Of a stretch of 64,000 nt of DNA, positions 35,672-44,554 are shown one piece after another. This DNA is from a bacterium SCSIO 12643 (GTDB lineage Bacteria > Bacteroidota > Bacteroidia > Flavobacteriales_G > Salibacteraceae). The notes under the pieces are model-generated. The model saw only the letters and a list, made by a program, of their open reading frames with translations, made no database searches and was not told the origin of the DNA. The position numbers and the translations under genes are program-made. Positions within the stretch are counted from its first letter, which is position 1. Every line of letters begins with the position of its first letter. The stretch is from positions 186,001-250,000 of the forward strand of contig CP073750.1 of NCBI GenBank assembly GCA_024398135.1. The letters run 5' to 3'.

Positions 35672-36091
35672 ATGGCAGGTACTATAACTTACACTATGGT
35701 AAAACCTGAAGCAGTTGCAGCAGGTCACACAGGACATATTTTAGGAATGATCACTGACGCGGGATTTAGAATCGTTGCGTTAAAAAAAGTTCATTTATCA
35801 GCTGAGCAAGCTGGCGAATTCTACGCAGTACATAAAGAACGTCCGTTTTACGGAGAATTGGTAGAATACATGTCTGGAGGTCCAATCGTAGCAGCAATCG
35901 TTGAAAAAGAGAACGCTGTAGAAGATTACCGTAAATTAATTGGTGCAACTAATCCTGCTGAAGCAGAAGAAGGTACTATTAGAAAGCGTTTTGCAAAATC
36001 TATTGGCGAGAATGCAGTTCACGGATCTGATAGTGACGAAAATGCACAAATCGAAGCAAATTTCTTTTTCTCAAGATTTGAGAGGTTTTAA
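35672..36091 (+). CDS. ndk: Nucleoside diphosphate kinase
   Basis: The 139-residue enzyme equilibrates nucleoside di- and triphosphates with ATP. Features are the opening TMVKPEAV, the R-x-x-SGG-like [10 protein letters not shown], the [12 protein letters not shown] segment and the active-site signature ENAVHGSDS with phosphohistidine H117. Length is normal. It is a single gene between the divergent sulP and a downstream terminator. Confidence 0.97.
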   Translation: MAGTITYTMVKPEAVAAGHTGHILGMITDAGFRIVALKKVHLSAEQAGEFYAVHKERPFYGELVEYMSGGPIVAAIVEKENAVEDYRKLIGATNPAEAEEGTIRKRFAKSIGENAVHGSDSDENAQIEANFFFSRFERF

Positions 36092-36110
36092 TATAGTTAA
36101 TGGATAACTA

Positions 36111-36144
36111 AAAAAACCTCAATCGTAATGATTGAGGTTTTTTT
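36111..36144 (+). terminator. Terminator of ndk
   Basis: AAAAAACCTCAATC and GATTGAGGTTTTTTT form a 14-bp stem with a GTAAT loop, 19 bases after the ndk stop codon, ending in seven T. Confidence 0.93.
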
Positions 36145-36318
36145 ATGCCATAGTTTTTAACCTTCTACAATAAATTTCAACAACAAGTATCTCTAAATCA
36201 ATTCATATTAGATTTTTCATATGTTTAGTCAGTTTTTTTGTTGTCCTTGAATCATAAATAAACAGAAGATAAGTCAATACTTTAACCCTACGAACATTTG
36301 TAACTTTACATTGTCAAA

Positions 36319-36993
36319 ATGTTAGACTCATTTAATTCTAATACAATGGAAACATTACATAATATTCATGAAATTTTAAGTCAGCCCTGGCCATGGTGGG
36401 CAGGAGGAATAACAATAGGAATCACGCTGTTCTTCTTACTTTATTTTGGTAAAGAATTTGGGTTATCCGCTAATCTTAGGACAATGTGTGCCGCAGATGG
36501 TGCTGGTGAGTTTTCTGATTTCTTTAATTTCGATTGGCAATCTCAAGGTTGGAATCTCATGGTGGCTTTGGGTGCTATGTTTGGTGGTTATATGGCTGCA
36601 ACCTACTTTTCTCCTGATCAGGAAGCTCATATATCTCAGGAAACCGTTTTATCACTAAACGAAATCTCTAAAGATGTTCCTGGAGCTCAATTGGTTTATG
36701 GTGAAGTACCTATTGTTCCTGCTCCTACTGTAGAAAAAGCCGATATTCCTGATTTTTGGAATCTATATAGCTGGAAGTCTCTGTTTACACTCAGAGGGTT
36801 TATCATCATAGTGGGTGGTGGTTTTTTAATAGGTTTTGGATCAAGATATGCAGGGGGGTGTACCTCCGGACATGCTATTTCAGGTATAGCAGACTTACAA
36901 CTACCATCTCTTGTCGCGGTAATTAGCTTTTTTATAGGAGGGCTTATTATGACCTATGTATTCCTTCCTTACATTTTAAAAATCCCATTTTAA
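36319..36993 (+). CDS. YeeE/YedE-family (DUF395) sulfur-compound transporter, larger half
   Basis: The 224-residue membrane protein belongs to the family that moves thiosulfate or related sulfur compounds. The signature GFGSRYAGGCTSGHAISGIADLQLPS, with conserved cysteine, is at about 172-196. Helices lie near 19-40, 74-92, 155-172 and 197-218. A TAnnTTTG-like core with one mismatch (AACATTTG) ends at 36300, favouring the first ATG; the ATG at 36346 is also possible. The next gene encodes the complementary half. Confidence 0.9.
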   Translation: MLDSFNSNTMETLHNIHEILSQPWPWWAGGITIGITLFFLLYFGKEFGLSANLRTMCAADGAGEFSDFFNFDWQSQGWNLMVALGAMFGGYMAATYFSPDQEAHISQETVLSLNEISKDVPGAQLVYGEVPIVPAPTVEKADIPDFWNLYSWKSLFTLRGFIIIVGGGFLIGFGSRYAGGCTSGHAISGIADLQLPSLVAVISFFIGGLIMTYVFLPYILKIPF

Positions 36994-37028
36994 TCTGAAA
37001 AAGATATATCAACTAAAAATCGATCATC

Positions 37029-37442
37029 ATGAAATTCTTTAAGTATATAATGGTAGGGTTCCTATTTGGTTTTGGAGCCTATAAACTGGAAATGATTTCA
37101 TTTTTCAGAATTTACGAAATGTTTCACTTTCAAGATTTCCACATGTACGGGATCATCATAACCGGAATCACATTTGGAATTATCATTACGCAGTTATTCA
37201 AACTAGGTTTTGTCAAAACCTCTAAAGGGGAACAGAAAATATTCAATCCTAAAGCGCATACCTGGCCAAGATATATTATTGGCGGAATCATTTTCGGAAT
37301 GGGCTGGGCTCTTACCGGTGTTTGTTCAGGAATGATGTTCGTTCTCATGGGAAGTGGATATACCGTATTCGGTGTTTTTATTGCTGCTGCAATGCTGGGA
37401 ACATTTGTTTATGGAATGGTAAGGAAACATATTCCACATTAA
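37029..37442 (+). CDS. YeeE/YedE-family transporter, smaller half
   Basis: The 137-residue membrane protein has about four helices and the family motif GMGWALTGVCSGMMFVLMGSG (about 96-116) with a cysteine that pairs in function with the one in the larger half. Single-chain YeeE proteins contain both halves; here they are split into two genes 35 bases apart, as often seen in Bacteroidota. They probably form a heteromeric transporter. Confidence 0.9.
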   Translation: MKFFKYIMVGFLFGFGAYKLEMISFFRIYEMFHFQDFHMYGIIITGITFGIIITQLFKLGFVKTSKGEQKIFNPKAHTWPRYIIGGIIFGMGWALTGVCSGMMFVLMGSGYTVFGVFIAAAMLGTFVYGMVRKHIPH

Positions 37443-37564
37443 TGACATCTATCCTTATCAAATTCCGATAAATTGACACAAAATTTTGTTGATATATTAT
37501 GTCTAGCAATATTTGACTGAATCATACCTCTCGTTATTTTCGCGCCAATCAAAGACTAAAATTT

Positions 37565-38107
37565 ATGAAAATCATTGCAGAGGATATTCCTGGTGTTAAA
37601 CTAATTCAACCTCAAGTATTTGAAGATTCGAGAGGCTATTTTTACGAAAGCTATAATGAAGAAAAATTAAGAGAAATAGGTATCAATGAAAAATTTGTTC
37701 AAGATAATCAGTCTCTTTCTAACAAAGGGGTTTTAAGAGGTTTACATTTTCAATTACCTCCAATGGCTCAAGGAAAACTTGTTCGTGTAATCAAAGGTGC
37801 CGTTTATGATGTTGCTGTAGATATTCGTAAAAACTCTCCTACATATGGTCAATACTATGGTGTAGAGCTTAATGAAGCTAATAAACTTATGCTTTGGATT
37901 CCAGAAGGGTTTGCGCATGGTTTTTGTACCTTAGAGGATCAAACAGTTTTTAATTATAAATGTACCAACTATTACAGTCCTCAACTTGAATCTGGAATTA
38001 GTTGGAATGATTCTGACATTGGTATTCACTGGAATATTGAAAATCCAATACTTTCAGCTAAAGATCAAAATAATATCTCACTTAAAGAGTTAGATTCTCC
38101 ATTTTAA
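37565..38107 (+). CDS. rfbC: dTDP-4-dehydrorhamnose 3,5-epimerase
   Basis: The 180-residue cupin enzyme epimerises dTDP-4-keto-6-deoxyglucose on the way to dTDP-rhamnose for surface polysaccharide. Visible marks are FEDSRGYFYESYNEE, GVLRGLHFQLPPMAQGKLVRV (catalytic His in RGLHFQ), WIPEGFAHGF and the tyrosine of YKCTNYYSP. It is isolated from rmlA, B and D, which must be elsewhere. A lytic transglycosylase gene follows 12 bases downstream. Confidence 0.95.
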   Translation: MKIIAEDIPGVKLIQPQVFEDSRGYFYESYNEEKLREIGINEKFVQDNQSLSNKGVLRGLHFQLPPMAQGKLVRVIKGAVYDVAVDIRKNSPTYGQYYGVELNEANKLMLWIPEGFAHGFCTLEDQTVFNYKCTNYYSPQLESGISWNDSDIGIHWNIENPILSAKDQNNISLKELDSPF

Positions 38108-38119
38108 AATTGAATTATT

Positions 38120-39073
38120 ATGCACACAAAATTCTCGAAGTACATCGTAACATTTATAGGTTTACCTCTTGCTTTATACGGGGCAATGCAATTGTTCAGT
38201 TTCAGTAAAAATGAAGTTGTTGAAAAAGAAGAATACCAACATTCCTTTAACACGGACTACAAAATTTACGCGCTAAATCTGCCCAATGACCTCGTATTTG
38301 CTGAAGAGAGAGTACCACTTCAATTGGTTGATGTACAAGAGAAACTAGATCGTGAATTGCTGGTGAATACTTATTGGCAATCCAATACGCTACTTTACCT
38401 AAAACGTGCGCATAAATATTTTCCAATCATTGAACCGATTCTAAAAGAAAATGGGATTCCGTTAGATTTTAAATATTTGGCTGTAATTGAAAGTGGTTTA
38501 ACCCCTATTGTATCTCCTGCCGGTGCTACTGGTTTTTGGCAAATTATGAAAACTACAGGTAAACAATATGGATTAGAAATTAACACTGAAGTGGACGAAA
38601 GATACCATATTGTAAAGTCTACTCAGGCAGCCTGTAAGTATCTAAACGAAGCTTACAAAAAATTTGGAAGCTGGACTTTAGCTGCTGCTTCGTATAATAT
38701 GGGAATGGGTGGTTTAAATCGTCAAATCACCAAACAAAAAGTAGATTCTTATTACGATCTAAAACTAAATACCGAGACTGGAAGATATGTTTATAGAATC
38801 ATCGCTGCAAAAGAAATCTTATCAACACCAGAAAAATACGGTTTCCAGTTTAGAGAAAATCAATTATGGAATAAGATTCAAACGGAGCCTCTAACTATTG
38901 ATACGAGTATTACCGATTTGGCTTCATTCTCAAAGGAAATTGGATTAAACTATAAAATTCTTAAAGAATATAACCCGTGGTTAAGATCTAATAAACTAAC
39001 GCTTAAGACTGTAAAATCTTATACCATGGATATTCCAAAAAAGGAATTTTTACCATTACTTGTTCAAGAATAG
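38120..39073 (+). CDS. Membrane-anchored lytic transglycosylase (SLT domain, MltD-like)
   Basis: The 317-residue enzyme cuts peptidoglycan to 1,6-anhydromuropeptides. An N-terminal helix (about 9-26) anchors it. The SLT domain covers about 105-225 with FKYLAVIESGLTPIVSPAGATGFWQIM (catalytic Glu in IESG), then AAASYNMGMGGLNRQI and the DSYYDLKLNTETGRYVYRI segment. The last 70 residues (ITDLASFSKEIGLNYKILKEYNPWLR) resemble a LysM-type cell-wall-binding domain. It forms an operon with rfbC. Confidence 0.93.
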   Translation: MHTKFSKYIVTFIGLPLALYGAMQLFSFSKNEVVEKEEYQHSFNTDYKIYALNLPNDLVFAEERVPLQLVDVQEKLDRELLVNTYWQSNTLLYLKRAHKYFPIIEPILKENGIPLDFKYLAVIESGLTPIVSPAGATGFWQIMKTTGKQYGLEINTEVDERYHIVKSTQAACKYLNEAYKKFGSWTLAAASYNMGMGGLNRQITKQKVDSYYDLKLNTETGRYVYRIIAAKEILSTPEKYGFQFRENQLWNKIQTEPLTIDTSITDLASFSKEIGLNYKILKEYNPWLRSNKLTLKTVKSYTMDIPKKEFLPLLVQE

Positions 39074-39079
39074 ACTTAT

Positions 39080-39109
39080 ATAGTGCGAGCAAATATTATC
39101 TCGCACTAT
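39080..39109. terminator. Bidirectional terminator between the transglycosylase and TerB-like genes
   Basis: ATAGTGCGAG (39080-39089) and CTCGCACTAT (39100-39109) form a 10-bp stem with a 10-base loop, followed by TTCTCTTT. It lies 6 bases after the plus-strand stop and 12 bases before the minus-strand stop of the converging gene. Confidence 0.85.
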
Positions 39110-39121
39110 TTCTCTTTAACC

Positions 39122-39547
39122 CTAAATCTGCTGAATTGATACATCAGCTTTATCGAGCAAAATTTCTTTCAATTTCAAGATTATTTTATGATCCTGAATA
39201 TTGGTTTCGTGAAAAGAATTAATTAGCGTTTCTGCGACTCTATAAACTGCCTGCTTAAGTTTATCATCAAATGCAGTATAATGCTCCTCTACATAATCGA
39301 TAAACGAATTAAACGCCACGTCAGGATCGTATAGATTCTCATTTAAATAATCGAACTCCATTTCAACATAAAACGCTGAATCTGTTCCAAATTCATCCGT
39401 GCTATCTTCCAATGGAACCAGGTCTTCTAAAACCAGCTTATGAATTGCTTTAATTTCTGCATCAGTTATATTTCCATCTGCCTTGGCCAGAGCATATAAC
39501 AACTTCCCTACCTCTGAATAAAAGTTCTTATAAATCATAATCCTCAT
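39122..39547 (-). CDS. TerB-like domain protein
   Basis: The 141-residue helical cytosolic protein has the TerB/DjlA-type opening LLYALAKADGNITDAEIKAI (metal-binding aspartate and glutamate) and a second half with YRVAETLINSFHETN. The family is linked to stress and metal resistance, but single-domain members are mostly uncharacterised. I set the start at ATG 39545-39547 (or 39536-39538); the long frame to 39604 crosses a near-consensus promoter core (TACCTTTA, minus strand, 39564-39571). Confidence 0.75.
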   Translation of the reverse strand: MRIMIYKNFYSEVGKLLYALAKADGNITDAEIKAIHKLVLEDLVPLEDSTDEFGTDSAFYVEMEFDYLNENLYDPDVAFNSFIDYVEEHYTAFDDKLKQAVYRVAETLINSFHETNIQDHKIILKLKEILLDKADVSIQQI

Positions 39548-39657
39548 ATTTAAATTTGCACCATAAAGGTAAAAAAATTGCCTTTGTCTATTGCTGATAA
39601 TCATCCATAAATGATTAATTTAAATTACGTACTTTTATAGATTCAAAACCCAATACA

Positions 39658-40017
39658 ATGTCAAATTTATGTCCCGAATGTGGTGATCCTTTTAAAGGCC
39701 GATCCGATAAAAAGTTTTGCTCTGATTCTTGTCGAAACACTTATAACAATAGATTTAACAAAGACTCAACTAACCTGATGCGTAAAATCAATAGAACACT
39801 ACGAAAAAATAGGCAAATCCTTTCTAAATTAAATCCTAACGGAAAATCCAAAACCAGTAAAAAGACATTATTATTACTTGGTTTCGATTTTAACTACCAT
39901 ACCAATACTTATATCACAAAAAATGGAAACACATACTTCTTCTGTTACGAACAGGGTTATTTACCGTTGGAAAATGATTTGTTTGCTTTAGTCGTTAAGC
40001 AAGAATATGTGGGATAA
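39658..40017 (+). CDS. Small protein with N-terminal zinc ribbon (DUF2116-like)
   Basis: The 119-residue cytosolic protein starts with CPECGDPFKGRSDKKFCSDSC, two cysteine pairs (C5, C8 and C21, C25) that should bind zinc. A basic linker and a small C-terminal domain follow. The KFCSDSCRNTYNN pattern is common in Bacteroidota proteins of unknown function. Its stop codon lies one base before the end of the converging lipoprotein gene. Confidence 0.75.
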   Translation: MSNLCPECGDPFKGRSDKKFCSDSCRNTYNNRFNKDSTNLMRKINRTLRKNRQILSKLNPNGKSKTSKKTLLLLGFDFNYHTNTYITKNGNTYFFCYEQGYLPLENDLFALVVKQEYVG

Positions 40018-40662
40018 CTAAAATGCCCATGCACGACTAAAGAAACTCGCATTGGAAATCAAAAGAGAATCCCCACTGGCATTATAGACCCATCCAGAAA
40101 AAGAGCCTTTCACTTCTAAAGCAGAAAAGCCATCATAATTCTTTGCCACATCAGTTATTGTAAATGAATGGGTGGCTTGTGTAGAAAATCCATTTGGTGC
40201 TAATGAGGAGCTCCAAAAAACGCTATCAGCATCTATATAATTTATAAAAGCAATTGATGTGTCAGGGTAACTAATTTCAATTGGGAAACTCAGTTTTAAA
40301 TAAGTACTGTCATTAATACCATCAGCAGTATCGCTTACACAGTTGCGTAACCCGAAACCTATCATCTCTTTTTTTGATGTATCCGAAACATATGCAAAAT
40401 AGGAAGTGAATTTCATAGTATTTCCTAAACCACAAGGCCCTTGATCCTCTCTAAACACACCATTTCCAACATTGTTTACACTACTCTTCATATCCAGAAC
40501 AGTCCCCCCTACGGTTGCATTGATGAAATAATTCACATCACTGACAACAACCATACTATCTTCTGGCTGAGGAGGAGGAAATGAAGCATCGACTTTCTTG
40601 TTACAAGACATTGTAAAAATCACCGATACCGAGACTAATAATAGTATAATATGTTTCATCAA
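40018..40662 (-). CDS. Lipoprotein of a local three-member family, copy A
   Basis: The 214-residue product has a signal peptide with lipobox MSCNKK (C20). The mature beta-rich domain carries the family marks FINYIDADSVFWSSSLA and a C-terminal GWVYNASGDSLLISNASF. Two neighbouring genes (40715-41377 and 41390-42049) have the same layout. A cysteine pair (about C77 and C107) recurs among copies. It has its own promoter core at 40688-40695. Function is unknown; it is probably on the outer membrane. Confidence 0.8.
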   Translation of the reverse strand: MMKHIILLLVSVSVIFTMSCNKKVDASFPPPQPEDSMVVVSDVNYFINATVGGTVLDMKSSVNNVGNGVFREDQGPCGLGNTMKFTSYFAYVSDTSKKEMIGFGLRNCVSDTADGINDSTYLKLSFPIEISYPDTSIAFINYIDADSVFWSSSLAPNGFSTQATHSFTITDVAKNYDGFSALEVKGSFSGWVYNASGDSLLISNASFFSRAWAF

Positions 40663-40687
40663 TATAGTATAAAATCAGGTTATTAAG

Positions 40688-40695
40688 CAAAGTTA
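40688..40695 (-). promoter_or_regulatory. Promoter core TAACTTTG of lipoprotein gene A
   Basis: An exact TAnnTTTG core on the minus strand, 25 bases before the ATG at 40662, in the 52-base gap behind lipoprotein gene B. Confidence 0.5.
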
Positions 40696-40714
40696 TATTT
40701 TAACTTGATAATGC

Positions 40715-41377
40715 CTAATTCTGAACAATTCTTCCTTTAAATTGACCTTTCTTCAACTTAATAGAATCTCCAGCTGCATTGTATAGGTAACCCTCGAACT
40801 TACCATATGCTATTTTCTGTGAGAAAACGTCATAATTGTTATCCTCAATAGCAGATAGTTCAAACCTTGCAAAAGAACTTGTATTCCCTCCGAATGCAGT
40901 ACTCCATAACACACTATCCGCGTCTATATAACGAACAATAGCATATCTATCATCATCAGTCATTTTAGGATAATATGGATATTCTCCGACTATTAATACC
41001 GAATCGATTTTACTAATATCCTTTAAACTATCCGTTCTTGCACATCCTTTTAAATCAATGTAAATAGACTCTTCCAATTTATTTGGAACCACAAAAGCTG
41101 TAGTATGCGCTTGAATAAATTTATTGATATCTGTTGGGCAAAATCCTTCCTCTGCGCTAATGGTCCAATTCGAGTAATTATTAATTCCATTAAAATAGCT
41201 AAACGGCACATTGTCTATTTCAACACTCACAAATAAATCTATGGCAACATTGTTTCCACTGGTATCCGATTGATTGGGGTTTACATATGGCTGCAACGCT
41301 TCATCTGATTCACACGAAACCAACCAAAACAGTCCTAACAACAGAACTACAAATACCCGAATATCCAATTTCATCAC
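40715..41377 (-). CDS. Lipoprotein of a local three-member family, copy B
   Basis: The protein has 220 residues, lipobox VSCESD (C22). It shares with copy A the marks VRYIDADSVLWSTAF and GYLYNAAGDSIKLKKGQF, and has two cysteines (about C79 and C111) spaced like those of copy A. It starts 12 bases after copy C ends, so the two are co-transcribed. The start shown is the first of two adjacent ATG codons. No function is known. Confidence 0.8.
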   Translation of the reverse strand: MMKLDIRVFVVLLLGLFWLVSCESDEALQPYVNPNQSDTSGNNVAIDLFVSVEIDNVPFSYFNGINNYSNWTISAEEGFCPTDINKFIQAHTTAFVVPNKLEESIYIDLKGCARTDSLKDISKIDSVLIVGEYPYYPKMTDDDRYAIVRYIDADSVLWSTAFGGNTSSFARFELSAIEDNNYDVFSQKIAYGKFEGYLYNAAGDSIKLKKGQFKGRIVQN

Positions 41378-41389
41378 CCTAAATCCTTT

Positions 41390-42049
41390 CTAATATACTC
41401 CATACTGGAATTGGAATTCTCCTCCTTCAATACGTATAGATTCCGTACCATTATATAAAGTCACATCCATTTTTCCCAGAATCACACTTTCACCTAAAAC
41501 ATTTGCAGGTGCTGCAGTTACCGACAAAATTTGAAATGAATCATTTGCCTTAGATCCACTACCACTTAAGGTCCTCCAAACTTTTCCAGTATCATCTACC
41601 CATGATATTTCTACACCATCAATAGGAGCCAAAATATCACTACTTCCGTAAGGATAAGTTCCCACATATAACAAACTTTCTTTATCCGGCTTACTTGTAG
41701 AATCGGCAATACATTTCAAAATCTTAATTTCTAATGTATGTGTTCCACTTAAACTATACATCCCAGTTAATTGTCCATAAAATACACTCGGAGAATCACA
41801 CGCTACATAACCTGAATCAAACACCAAATTGTAAAATCCATCAATACTATCCTGAAGGGTATAAAAAACACTATCAACTTTCCCCGTAAAATAATATGGC
41901 GCTACAATTGGAATCGAGTCTCCTTTTCCCCAATTAAAGTCTGGGTCTTCATTATGTGGGACATTGGTTACCAGTGTGTCCTTTTGACACCCTACAAACC
42001 CTAGGGTTAAAACAGCTACAACCAACATTAGCTTATAAATACTCTTCAT
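41390..42049 (-). CDS. Lipoprotein of a local three-member family, copy C
   Basis: The protein has 219 residues, lipobox VGCQKD (C21). The C-terminal part (ISWVDDTGKVWRTLSGSG ... DVTLYNGTESIRIEGGEF) is a divergent version of the domain in copies A and B. It heads the run, with a promoter core at 42073-42080. The three genes look like an expanded family of surface lipoproteins, possibly antigenically or functionally diversified; that is inference. Confidence 0.78.
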   Translation of the reverse strand: MKSIYKLMLVVAVLTLGFVGCQKDTLVTNVPHNEDPDFNWGKGDSIPIVAPYYFTGKVDSVFYTLQDSIDGFYNLVFDSGYVACDSPSVFYGQLTGMYSLSGTHTLEIKILKCIADSTSKPDKESLLYVGTYPYGSSDILAPIDGVEISWVDDTGKVWRTLSGSGSKANDSFQILSVTAAPANVLGESVILGKMDVTLYNGTESIRIEGGEFQFQYGVY

Positions 42050-42072
42050 TTCTAAAACATTATGAACAGCCC

Positions 42073-42080
42073 CAAATATA
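42073..42080 (-). promoter_or_regulatory. Promoter core TATATTTG of the lipoprotein cluster
   Basis: An exact TAnnTTTG core on the minus strand, 23 bases before the ATG at 42049. Confidence 0.55.
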
Positions 42081-42231
42081 GCATAAAAATCGAATCTTAA
42101 ATATTTTTTTTCGGTCTCAGATAAACCGATTATCCTACCTTTCTATTCCATCAAACCTTTACCACTGCGCATTGTTATAAACTTGTTGAGATTTGTAGAC
42201 TAAAAAATAATCTTACTCATATAATTAGGAC

Positions 42232-42239
42232 TACTTTTG
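42232..42239 (+). promoter_or_regulatory. Promoter core TACTTTTG of udk
   Basis: An exact TAnnTTTG core ends 6 bases before the ATG at 42246. It covers an in-frame TTG that might otherwise be taken as the start. A leaderless or near-leaderless mRNA is expected. Confidence 0.6.
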
Positions 42240-42245
42240 TCCCCC

Positions 42246-42884
42246 ATGAAGGTAAAACCATATCTTGTTGGAATAGCCGGTGGGAGTGCTTCCGGGAAAA
42301 CATCTTTTTTAATGGACTTGAAGAATTCTCTTCCTCCTAAAACTGTTTCCATTATCACTCAGGACAATTATTATCTTCCTATTCATGAACAAAAAAAGGA
42401 TGAGAACGGAGAAGTCAATTTTGACTTACCAACGTCTATTGATCGTGAAAAATTTCATGCTGATTTAGAACATGTCATGAACTGGGAGCCTATTACCATT
42501 AAGGAATATACATTCAATAATGCTGAAAAGATTCCTGGGCTTATCACCATTGAACCTCGTCCAATCATCATTATGGAAGGTTTATTTATTTTCCATTTTG
42601 AAGAAATCAGAAAAGCTCTGGATTTAAGAGTTTTTATTGATGTTAGGGAACATAAGATGCTTGAACGAAGGTTGAAACGAGATTATGTTGAACGAGGATA
42701 TAACGAAGAATCTGTACGTTATCAATGGGAAAACCATGTTGTACCTTCGTATAAAAAATATTTAAAACCATATCGTGATGACTCGCATGTTATTGTGACT
42801 AACAACAGTCACTATACCAAAGGGCTTGATGTGATCACGAATCATCTTAGATCTAAACTTATTTCACATTTTTATCAGCAATAA
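42246..42884 (+). CDS. udk: Uridine kinase
   Basis: The 212-residue cytosolic enzyme phosphorylates uridine and cytidine in pyrimidine salvage. The Walker A loop is GGSASGKT at 12-19, with TQDNYYLP (substrate-binding), [13 protein letters not shown] and IIMEGLFIF following, and [10 protein letters not shown] in the lid. I chose ATG 42246 because the upstream in-frame TTG lies in the promoter core. The transaldolase gene follows 11 bases downstream. Confidence 0.93.
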   Translation: MKVKPYLVGIAGGSASGKTSFLMDLKNSLPPKTVSIITQDNYYLPIHEQKKDENGEVNFDLPTSIDREKFHADLEHVMNWEPITIKEYTFNNAEKIPGLITIEPRPIIIMEGLFIFHFEEIRKALDLRVFIDVREHKMLERRLKRDYVERGYNEESVRYQWENHVVPSYKKYLKPYRDDSHVIVTNNSHYTKGLDVITNHLRSKLISHFYQQ

Positions 42885-42895
42885 ATTCAATTACT

Positions 42896-43552
42896 ATGAA
42901 ATTTTTCATCGATACCGCTAATCTGGATCAAATTAAAGAAGCTCAAGATTTAGGTGTTTTAGACGGAGTAACAACAAATCCTTCATTAATGGCAAAAGAA
43001 GGTATTACCGGAGCTCAAAACATTTTAGATCACTATGTTAAAATCTGTAACATCGTAGACGGACCTGTGAGTGCTGAAGTGATCTCAACAGATTATGAAG
43101 GTATGATTAAAGAAGGAGAAGAATTGGCCGCTTTACATCCAAATATTGTAGTAAAAATTCCTATGATCAAAGACGGAATTAAGGCTCTAAAATACTTTTC
43201 TGATAAAGGAATTAAAACCAACTGCACTTTGATTTTCTCAGCTGGACAAGCTCTTTTAGCAGCTAAAGCGGGAGCGACTTATGTTTCTCCGTTCATCGGT
43301 CGTTTAGATGATGTGAGCTATGATGGTATGGATTTGATTGCTCAAATCAGAATGATTTTTGACAACTATATGTTCGAAACAGAAATTCTTTCAGCTTCTG
43401 TAAGAAACACCATGCATGTGATTAAATGTGCTGAGATTGGTAGTGATGTTATGACGGGACCTTTAAGTTCTATTCTAGGATTGCTAAAACACCCTTTAAC
43501 AGATATTGGTCTTGCGCAATTCTTAGCAGATTATAAAAAAGGAAATTCTTAA
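42896..43552 (+). CDS. fsa: Small transaldolase / fructose-6-phosphate aldolase family
   Basis: The 218-residue decameric-type aldolase interconverts sugar phosphates in the pentose phosphate pathway. The opening [16 protein letters not shown], the [11 protein letters not shown] loop, the Schiff-base lysine K88 in VVKIPM and SPFIGRLDD are all present. Whether the true activity is transaldolase or fructose-6-phosphate aldolase cannot be read reliably. It is co-transcribed with udk and ends at a strong terminator. Confidence 0.93.
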   Translation: MKFFIDTANLDQIKEAQDLGVLDGVTTNPSLMAKEGITGAQNILDHYVKICNIVDGPVSAEVISTDYEGMIKEGEELAALHPNIVVKIPMIKDGIKALKYFSDKGIKTNCTLIFSAGQALLAAKAGATYVSPFIGRLDDVSYDGMDLIAQIRMIFDNYMFETEILSASVRNTMHVIKCAEIGSDVMTGPLSSILGLLKHPLTDIGLAQFLADYKKGNS

Positions 43553-43567
43553 AAGATTTCTAATCTT

Positions 43568-43601
43568 AAAAAAAGAGGCCTTCGATAGGCCTCTTTTTTT
43601 T
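43568..43601 (+). terminator. Terminator of the udk-fsa operon
   Basis: A 14-bp stem, A7-GAGGCCT and AGGCCTC-T7, with a TCGAT loop, ending in eight T, 15 bases after the fsa stop. Confidence 0.95.
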
Positions 43602-43649
43602 GACTATGTTTTGCAACTTTCATTACATAACATTTAAAACCTTACACAC

Positions 43650-43657
43650 TAAATTTG
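43650..43657 (+). promoter_or_regulatory. Promoter core TAAATTTG of the TlpA-like gene
   Basis: An exact TAnnTTTG core, 18 bases before the ATG at 43676. Confidence 0.6.
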
Positions 43658-43675
43658 TCAACTGATTGATCGACT

Positions 43676-44554
43676 ATGGAAGAACAAAAGATGAAGACCG
43701 AAGAAGAACGTTTAAAGCATGAGAAAAAAATGACGGGGTATCTCAGTTTATTTAACTTCTTACTCACTTTTCTGGTCGGATATTATTATGGTTTTCATTA
43801 TGCCGCTGTTTTGGCTTCTTTAACCAGTCTAATCATTGGGTATACCAGAGATGAATCGGAAATTCCATTGTATAAACAAGTTTGGTCGTTAGCAAGTCCT
43901 TTTGTATTTGTGATTCTTATTGGCTTTATCAATCCTTCTGTTGTTCCTGTTGGGATTTCCGGAGTATTGTTTACTGCAATTGGTCTACATGTAAAAACAT
44001 TAAACCAGGGAATCTATGTGAAGCTTATCATTCTGGGTACAGCATTTATTTTAGCTTTATATGGTGGATTAGTCCAGTACCCTAGATATGTTCAAAGTGT
44101 ATTGGCACAGACTACTCATGAACAACTTCCTAATTTTTCCATACGTGATTTGGATGGGAATCAAATTTATCTAAGTGAATTGAAAGGTAAAGTTGTACTA
44201 GTCGACTATTGGGCTACATGGTGTAAGCCTTGTAGGGATGAATTTGTTGAACTTGAAGAAGTTGTGAAACACTATAAAGAAAATGACAAGGTTGTTTTCC
44301 TGATCACAAATGCCAAAGGAAGTGGAGATACATTAGAAAAAATTCAAAACTTCGTTCAATCTAATTCTTATCAATTGCCTTTTTACATTGATGATACCGG
44401 ATTAGCAAGTCAGGCGGTTAACGTTTCAGCATTTCCTACTTTAGCATTAATTGATAAAAATGGCACATTGAGAATACATCATACAGGTTATTCAAATGCA
44501 GAAAACCTTAAAGATTATTTGATTGAACAAATTGATGCTTTGATTCAAGAGTAG
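43676..44554 (+). CDS. Membrane-anchored TlpA-like thiol-disulfide oxidoreductase
   Basis: The 292-residue product has four membrane helices (about 20-150), then a periplasmic thioredoxin domain of the TlpA/ResA type (about 153-292): LPNFSIRDLDGNQIYLSELKGKVVLVDYWATWCKPCRDEF, with active site WCKPC, and AFPTLALID with the cis-proline. It may reduce heme-site cysteines or other periplasmic thiols. The multi-helix N-terminus is unusual compared with the single anchor of classic ResA. It converges on the GNAT gene with no gap. Confidence 0.88.
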   Translation: MEEQKMKTEEERLKHEKKMTGYLSLFNFLLTFLVGYYYGFHYAAVLASLTSLIIGYTRDESEIPLYKQVWSLASPFVFVILIGFINPSVVPVGISGVLFTAIGLHVKTLNQGIYVKLIILGTAFILALYGGLVQYPRYVQSVLAQTTHEQLPNFSIRDLDGNQIYLSELKGKVVLVDYWATWCKPCRDEFVELEEVVKHYKENDKVVFLITNAKGSGDTLEKIQNFVQSNSYQLPFYIDDTGLASQAVNVSAFPTLALIDKNGTLRIHHTGYSNAENLKDYLIEQIDALIQE

